From Streptomyces sp. CB02923 (lineage in GTDB: Bacteria; Actinomycetota; Actinomycetes; Streptomycetales; Streptomycetaceae): a stretch of DNA of 64,000 nucleotides. The stretch is taken from contig NZ_LWKZ01000026.1 of NCBI RefSeq assembly GCF_001905005.1, positions 248,001 to 312,000 on the forward strand, given 5' to 3'. The notes below the pieces were generated by a model. The model was not told where the DNA came from. It did no database searches and saw nothing but the letters and a program-made list of their open reading frames with translations. Positions 61,585 through 64,000 of this stretch are shown here, piece by piece; positions within the stretch are counted from its first letter, which is position 1; each line of letters opens with the position of its first letter. The position numbers and the translations under genes are program-made.

Positions 61585-62479
61585 TTATCCGGCGGAAGGC
61601 TGATTCGCTGCGCCGAACGGCGGCACATCCATCGGTTGCAACTCCGCCCGGATACGCAGCACCCGCACTGGGTGTCGCCATCGGCCCGCGTCAACGGCCG
61701 TGTCCCCGCTCACCTCAGCCAACCTGTGCGGCCAGGTCCTGACTGAGGCGATGTGTCAACGGGGTGCTGCGACCCACGAAACGCATCTGCCGGCGCTCGT
61801 CGAGCCGGGCGAGCAGCACGCTGTCCGGACGGGCCAAAGTTCCGGTGACAGCAGCGATGATGGCTTCCGTCGTATGCCGGGTGCGGACCTTTCGCCACCC
61901 TCTGGCACCCGTTTTGTAAGGTCGCCGCAAGTTCTTGGCCACAATGCCTTCGATTCCGACGGCGGCCCACTCCTGCATCCAACGCTGGGTCTCCTCCCGG
62001 TCGACGACCATGGGACAAAGAGCCCACGGTGGCGCAAGGCCCCATTCCTCGAAGAGGCTTTCGAGCCGATTTCTACGTTGCTCGTAGGCAAGCTCAGCCA
62101 GGTCTTCACCGGCACGGCACAGAAGATCGAAGGCTACGTAGTGGGCCGGGCTTTGTACGATTTCGTGCCCTACCGTTACCGCCTTACGGTTCAGCAGACG
62201 TTGCAGCCGACCAAAATCAAGTCGACCGTCATGCCAGATGACGAGTTCGCCGTCAAAGAGAACTTCCTCGGGAAGGTCGTGTTCCGCAACCGCAGCGATG
62301 TCACCGAACGCCGCAGTCAGCGAAGTCCCCCGACACGAATGCAGGTACACCAACCCGCCGGCCGTCCGGCTCAGTAGGCAGCAGAAGCCGTCCCACTTGG
62401 CCTCGAATCCGTAAGCACCGATCGCCGGCAGCTCGGCGACAGGCTCGGCCAGCATCGGAGCGACATCGGGCATCGGCAT
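61585..62479 (-). pseudogene. LigC-like ATP-dependent DNA ligase, frameshifted by an internal deletion
   Basis: The main frame (62479-61715) starts MPMPDVAPMLAEP and includes the AMP-lysine motif EAKWDGF, later FDGELV, GIEGIVAK and YKTGARGWRKVR motifs of nucleotidyltransferase ligases. It stops after LSQDLAAQVG. In another frame the end of the gene (AEVSGDTAVDAGRWRHPVRV then LRIRAELQPMDVPPF to a TAA at 61585) follows at once. About 30-40 residues normally between them are missing. Such small ligases act in repair by non-homologous end joining. Confidence 0.7.
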
Positions 62480-62830
62480 ACCCGGACACCTATCACCAGC
62501 CCAAGGGAAACAGTGCGGCTCCATGCCGAGTCGACCTCAACTTCACCCGCTCTTCCAGCAGGTCAGGACGCTCCGCACCAAACAGGAACCCGCGCCGTGG
62601 AGAGCAGCCGTACCATCACCGCATATGTGCTCTAGACGCCGTCAGGCACGCCTGGGCACTTTCCTTGGGAGAACGACGTTCGCTTACCCTTGACTCACTA
62701 CCCGGGAGTTGCACCGAATCGACACACTGGTCCCATTTGGACACCCCTAGGCGACGCTGTGATATGCGCCTCAATTTCCGCAAGCCTACGCTGGACCGCA
62801 ATACGCACGCCTTCCGTACTATGCCCAGGG
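62480..62830. other. intergenic region
   Basis: 351 bp between the ligase pseudogene and the regulator. A TTGACT at ~62690 could be a -35 for the regulator, but I see no matching -10. No gene is visible. Confidence 0.4.
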
Positions 62831-63467
62831 ATGACGAAAGAGACAGTGCAGCCAGTGCAGGAGCGAGCAGTCAAGACGTGCGAGAGGATCCTTCGGTCGG
62901 CTTCCGAAGTGTTCGACGAATACGGCTACAGCGGCGCGAGCATCAGCAAGATCATGACCCGGGCCGAAGTCACCCCTGGTGCGCTGTACTTCCATTTTCC
63001 CGCGAAGGAATCCCTGGCCCATGCGGTCATGAACGAGCAAGGTGACGGGCTGGAGCTGCCGCCCGGCGAGGACGGCCTGCAACGCCTGGTCGACTTCACC
63101 CTCTACCTCGCGGGCGAACTGCAGGCCAACTCGCAGCTCCGCGCCGGAGTGCGGCTAGCCGTCGACGGGAGGAATCGGCGCCCCGGACGACACCCCGTAC
63201 CAATATTGGGTCGACCACTTCGCCGCGCAACTGCTCGCCGCCAGGGAAAAGGGCGAACTGCTGCCGGATGTGGACATACGCGAACTGGCCTGGATGCTGG
63301 TCAGCTCCTATTCCGGTACGCAGCTTCTCTCCCAGATCGCCGCCGGCCGCGCCGACCTGCACACTCGCCTGGTCGCACTGTGGCGCTACCTGCTGCCCGG
63401 CATCGCTGATCCCGGCGCAGCATCGCGCGTGACCTTCAGCAGGCAGTGGGACTGCCCAGCGGCGTAA
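62831..63467 (+). pseudogene. gamma-butyrolactone-receptor-like TetR regulator, frameshifted
   Basis: The N-terminal TetR DNA-binding domain (CERILRSASEVFDEYGYSGA, VTPGALYFHFPAKESLAHAV) resembles ScbR/ArpA receptors. After GVRLAVDG (about 63165) the frame must shift; the C-terminal half continues in another frame (IGAPDDTPYQYWVDHF, GELLPDVDIRELAWMLVSSY) to the TGA at 63467, as in the family's ligand-binding domain. Either the gene is broken or the sequence has a single-base error. If real, a quorum-type switch was lost. Confidence 0.75.
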
Positions 63468-63695
63468 AGGCACCACGCCGGCAAGCTACCGTCAGCACCC
63501 TGGACGCTACGGCCGCAGACCGTGCGCCTGGAGTCGATTGAACACGTCAGAGGCCCGACCACCGTCCGGTCCGACGCAATGCCGGGGAGTTCGCGGACGG
63601 CAGGCCGGCAACCAACTGACCGCGGTGCCGTCCTCGGCGCCGGCGCATCCTCACCTCACCTCTTCAGCCGCACCCGCAACTTGACAGCGCCGCCG
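63468..63695. other. short intergenic region
   Basis: 228 bp between the regulator and the P450. No gene or clear signal is visible. Confidence 0.5.
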
Positions 63696-64000
63696 CTAGG
63701 GTCGCCCCGCCCGGAGCGGCAATGCCCTGAGGCCGGTCATGTCCGGCGACGGCAGGAAGACCGGTGGATCGTCCGGGAGTGTGCGCAGCTCGGGAAACCG
63801 GTCCAGCAGGATGTTCAGCGCGATCCGGCCTTCCAGCCGGGCCAGCGTTGCGCCCAGGCAGAAGTGGATACCGCGGCCGAGCGCGAGGTGCGGATTGGGG
63901 TGCCGGGCCGGGTCGAACACTTCGGGGTCGGCGAACTGGCGCTGGTCCCTGTTCGCCGCCGCGGCCCACACCGCGAGCATGCGGTTCGCGGGAATCCGCT
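63696..64000 (-). CDS. cytochrome P450, C-terminal part (5' end outside window)
   Basis: About 101 residues of frame to the window edge. The heme-binding loop is LGRGIHFCLGATLARLEGRI with the axial Cys, preceded by ANRDQRQFADPEVFDPAR; the family's FGxGxHxCxGxxLAR appears with Leu for the first Phe. Ends in PLRAGRP. Bacterial P450s of this type oxidise natural products or xenobiotics. Its neighbours to the right are not seen. Confidence 0.88.
   Translation of the reverse strand, partial: RIPANRMLAVWAAAANRDQRQFADPEVFDPARHPNPHLALGRGIHFCLGATLARLEGRIALNILLDRFPELRTLPDDPPVFLPSPDMTGLRALPLRAGRP

Overview
The window is high-GC actinomycete DNA, most likely Streptomyces. Third codon positions are strongly G/C, there are many GTG starts and stop/start-overlapping operons, CGNR, GlxA-type AraC and ArsR regulators are present, and a gamma-butyrolactone-receptor-like gene lies near the right end. 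No rRNA, tRNA or CRISPR array was found.

The clearest landmark is at 20066-32110. Fourteen same-strand, mostly overlapping genes occur in the order epimerase/dehydratase, radical SAM, GNAT acyltransferase, GT4 glycosyltransferase, LmbE-type deacetylase, GalE-type epimerase, histidine phosphatase, type I phosphodiesterase, ABC ATPase, ABC permease, acyl carrier protein, PAP2 phosphatase, methyltransferase and NUDIX hydrolase. This is the gene content and order known for the tunicamycin cluster tunA-tunN. TunA, TunF and TunB build the C-C-linked uridine/amino-sugar (tunicamine) core. TunG, TunH and TunN handle nucleotide phosphates. TunD forms the glycosidic link to GlcNAc. TunE deacetylates and TunC re-acylates with a TunK-linked fatty acid. 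TunI/TunJ export. TunL and TunM are accessory.

Directly to the left (about 537-19577) is a second, unrecognised biosynthetic block. It holds an Arg:X-amidinotransferase of StrB1/GATM type, a B12-type radical SAM enzyme, two paralogous TauD dioxygenases, a JmjC/cupin oxygenase, another HDx...H oxygenase, an ACMSD-type amidohydrolase, a protein of unknown family that may be ATP-grasp-like, an SDR, an aldo/keto reductase, two glycosyltransferases, a sugar epimerase, a methyltransferase, and a fused alcohol-dehydrogenase/Gfo-Idh-MocA protein with a second dehydrogenase fragment. The end of an ABC exporter lies at the window edge. I read it as a pathway to a guanidinylated, oxidised, probably glycosylated metabolite. 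It is the best candidate for an undescribed system here.

From 32155 to 39411 are ordinary accessory genes: a ricin-like lectin, a YceI protein, an RTX-repeat protein, and a signalling locus of Ser/Thr kinase with a duplicated extracellular sensor, a lipoprotein and an FHA protein. From 39412 to 63467 the DNA is a patchwork of small regulator/effector pairs (MFS+CGNR, HAD+MFS, hydrolase/AraC, MFS/ArsR, TetR/SDR with two clear operators) separated by decayed genes. The decayed elements are an IS630 remnant with perfect ends, an MFS tail, a family 2 glycosyltransferase, a DNA ligase, a DUF317-type duplicate and a frameshifted receptor gene. This suggests a recombination-prone accessory region. 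A partial cytochrome P450 ends the window.
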